Positions 63,850 through 64,000 of a stretch of 64,000 bases of DNA are shown here, piece after piece. The notes below the pieces were generated by a model. It had not been told where the DNA came from and did no database searches. It saw only the letters and a program-made list of their open reading frames with translations. Location of the stretch: positions 159,546 through 223,545 of the forward strand of contig NZ_JAUZDX010000009.1 in the NCBI RefSeq assembly GCF_030704685.1, read 5' to 3'. This DNA comes from Acidovorax sp. A1169 (GTDB lineage Bacteria; Pseudomonadota; Gammaproteobacteria; Burkholderiales; Burkholderiaceae_C). Positions within the stretch are counted from its first letter, which is position 1, and every line of letters starts with the position of its first letter. The position numbers were made by a program, and so were the translations under genes.

Positions 63850-64000
63850 AACGCTGGGTGCTGGCCTGGGTCGCTAGAAGGCTGGCCGACCGGCCCACAA
63901 CCCTCTGAACGCTCTGCGGAAAATCGCAAAGGCCTTGCGGTCATGGCAGCACCTGCGGCGCGGCTATGTGTCTTCAGCGGCCACCGCGACCATTGGGCGA

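Noticed and set aside
63850..64000. A gene beginning at the right edge
   Set aside because: No frame with a start, ribosome site and recognisable protein sequence is visible in the last 150 bases.

Overview
This is a GC-rich, densely packed chromosomal segment that fits a betaproteobacterium of the order Burkholderiales, most likely family Comamonadaceae (Acidovorax-like). The clues are a Bug-family (TctC) solute receptor, the COG4389 membrane protein next to apaG, many LysR regulators each beside the genes they probably control, the rpoN-lptB-lptA cluster, and a putative intergenic REP-like element of a form I associate with this family. I see no rRNA, tRNA, CRISPR array, insertion sequence or prophage. 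The window reads as core and accessory chromosome rather than a genomic island.

Layout. 1-7170: the 3' end of a sensor kinase, a small exported protein, rpe and apaG back to back, a COG4389 membrane protein, then a Kef-like antiporter translationally coupled to a YbdK-type carboxylate-amine ligase behind a 240-nt leader full of inverted repeats. 7315-15243: a LysR regulator and a 2331-residue secreted ExeM/NucH-type nuclease with a duplicated lamin-tail domain. 15460-17258: thiL, a small DUF2892 membrane protein whose frame runs on into an ECF sigma factor gene. 17277-20469: Bug receptor plus threonine-synthase-like enzyme, divergent from a LysR gene. 20497-28836: a TRAP (DctP) receptor, a PL10-type pectate lyase broken by one in-frame amber codon, a Tat-exported nitroreductase and an NAD-dependent epimerase divergent from LysR, and a secreted beta-helix protein.

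28843-43229: phytase-like lipoprotein; DUF4139 protein, pgpA and a CinA-C/PncC amidase as an overlapping operon; an NTF2-like protein; SulP transporter; a UPF0149/SEC-C protein; an FMN/Fe-S GltB-like protein overlapping a kinase-fold gene; an SbmA/YddA-type ABC exporter; a PIN-domain gene overlapping an RlmL-like methyltransferase; and a thioesterase. 43430-51779: exported glutaredoxin, an exported hypothetical, a VOC protein, then leftward rpoN, lptB, lptA, dsbA, a SPOR protein and argS, then rightward psiF.

51938-63849: a DUF2214 membrane protein, dctA divergent from a hybrid histidine kinase that converges on a LuxR-type response regulator (a likely C4-dicarboxylate/acetate control module), a LysR regulator, glcB (malate synthase G), a CWC zinc-type protein, a 4-oxalocrotonate tautomerase homologue, a DHA2 drug exporter and a class II glutamine amidotransferase. 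dctA, the two-component system and glcB together point to organic-acid and C2 metabolism. The most interesting items are the structured leader at 4391-4613, the amber-interrupted pectate lyase, the DUF2892/sigma overlap and the giant nuclease.
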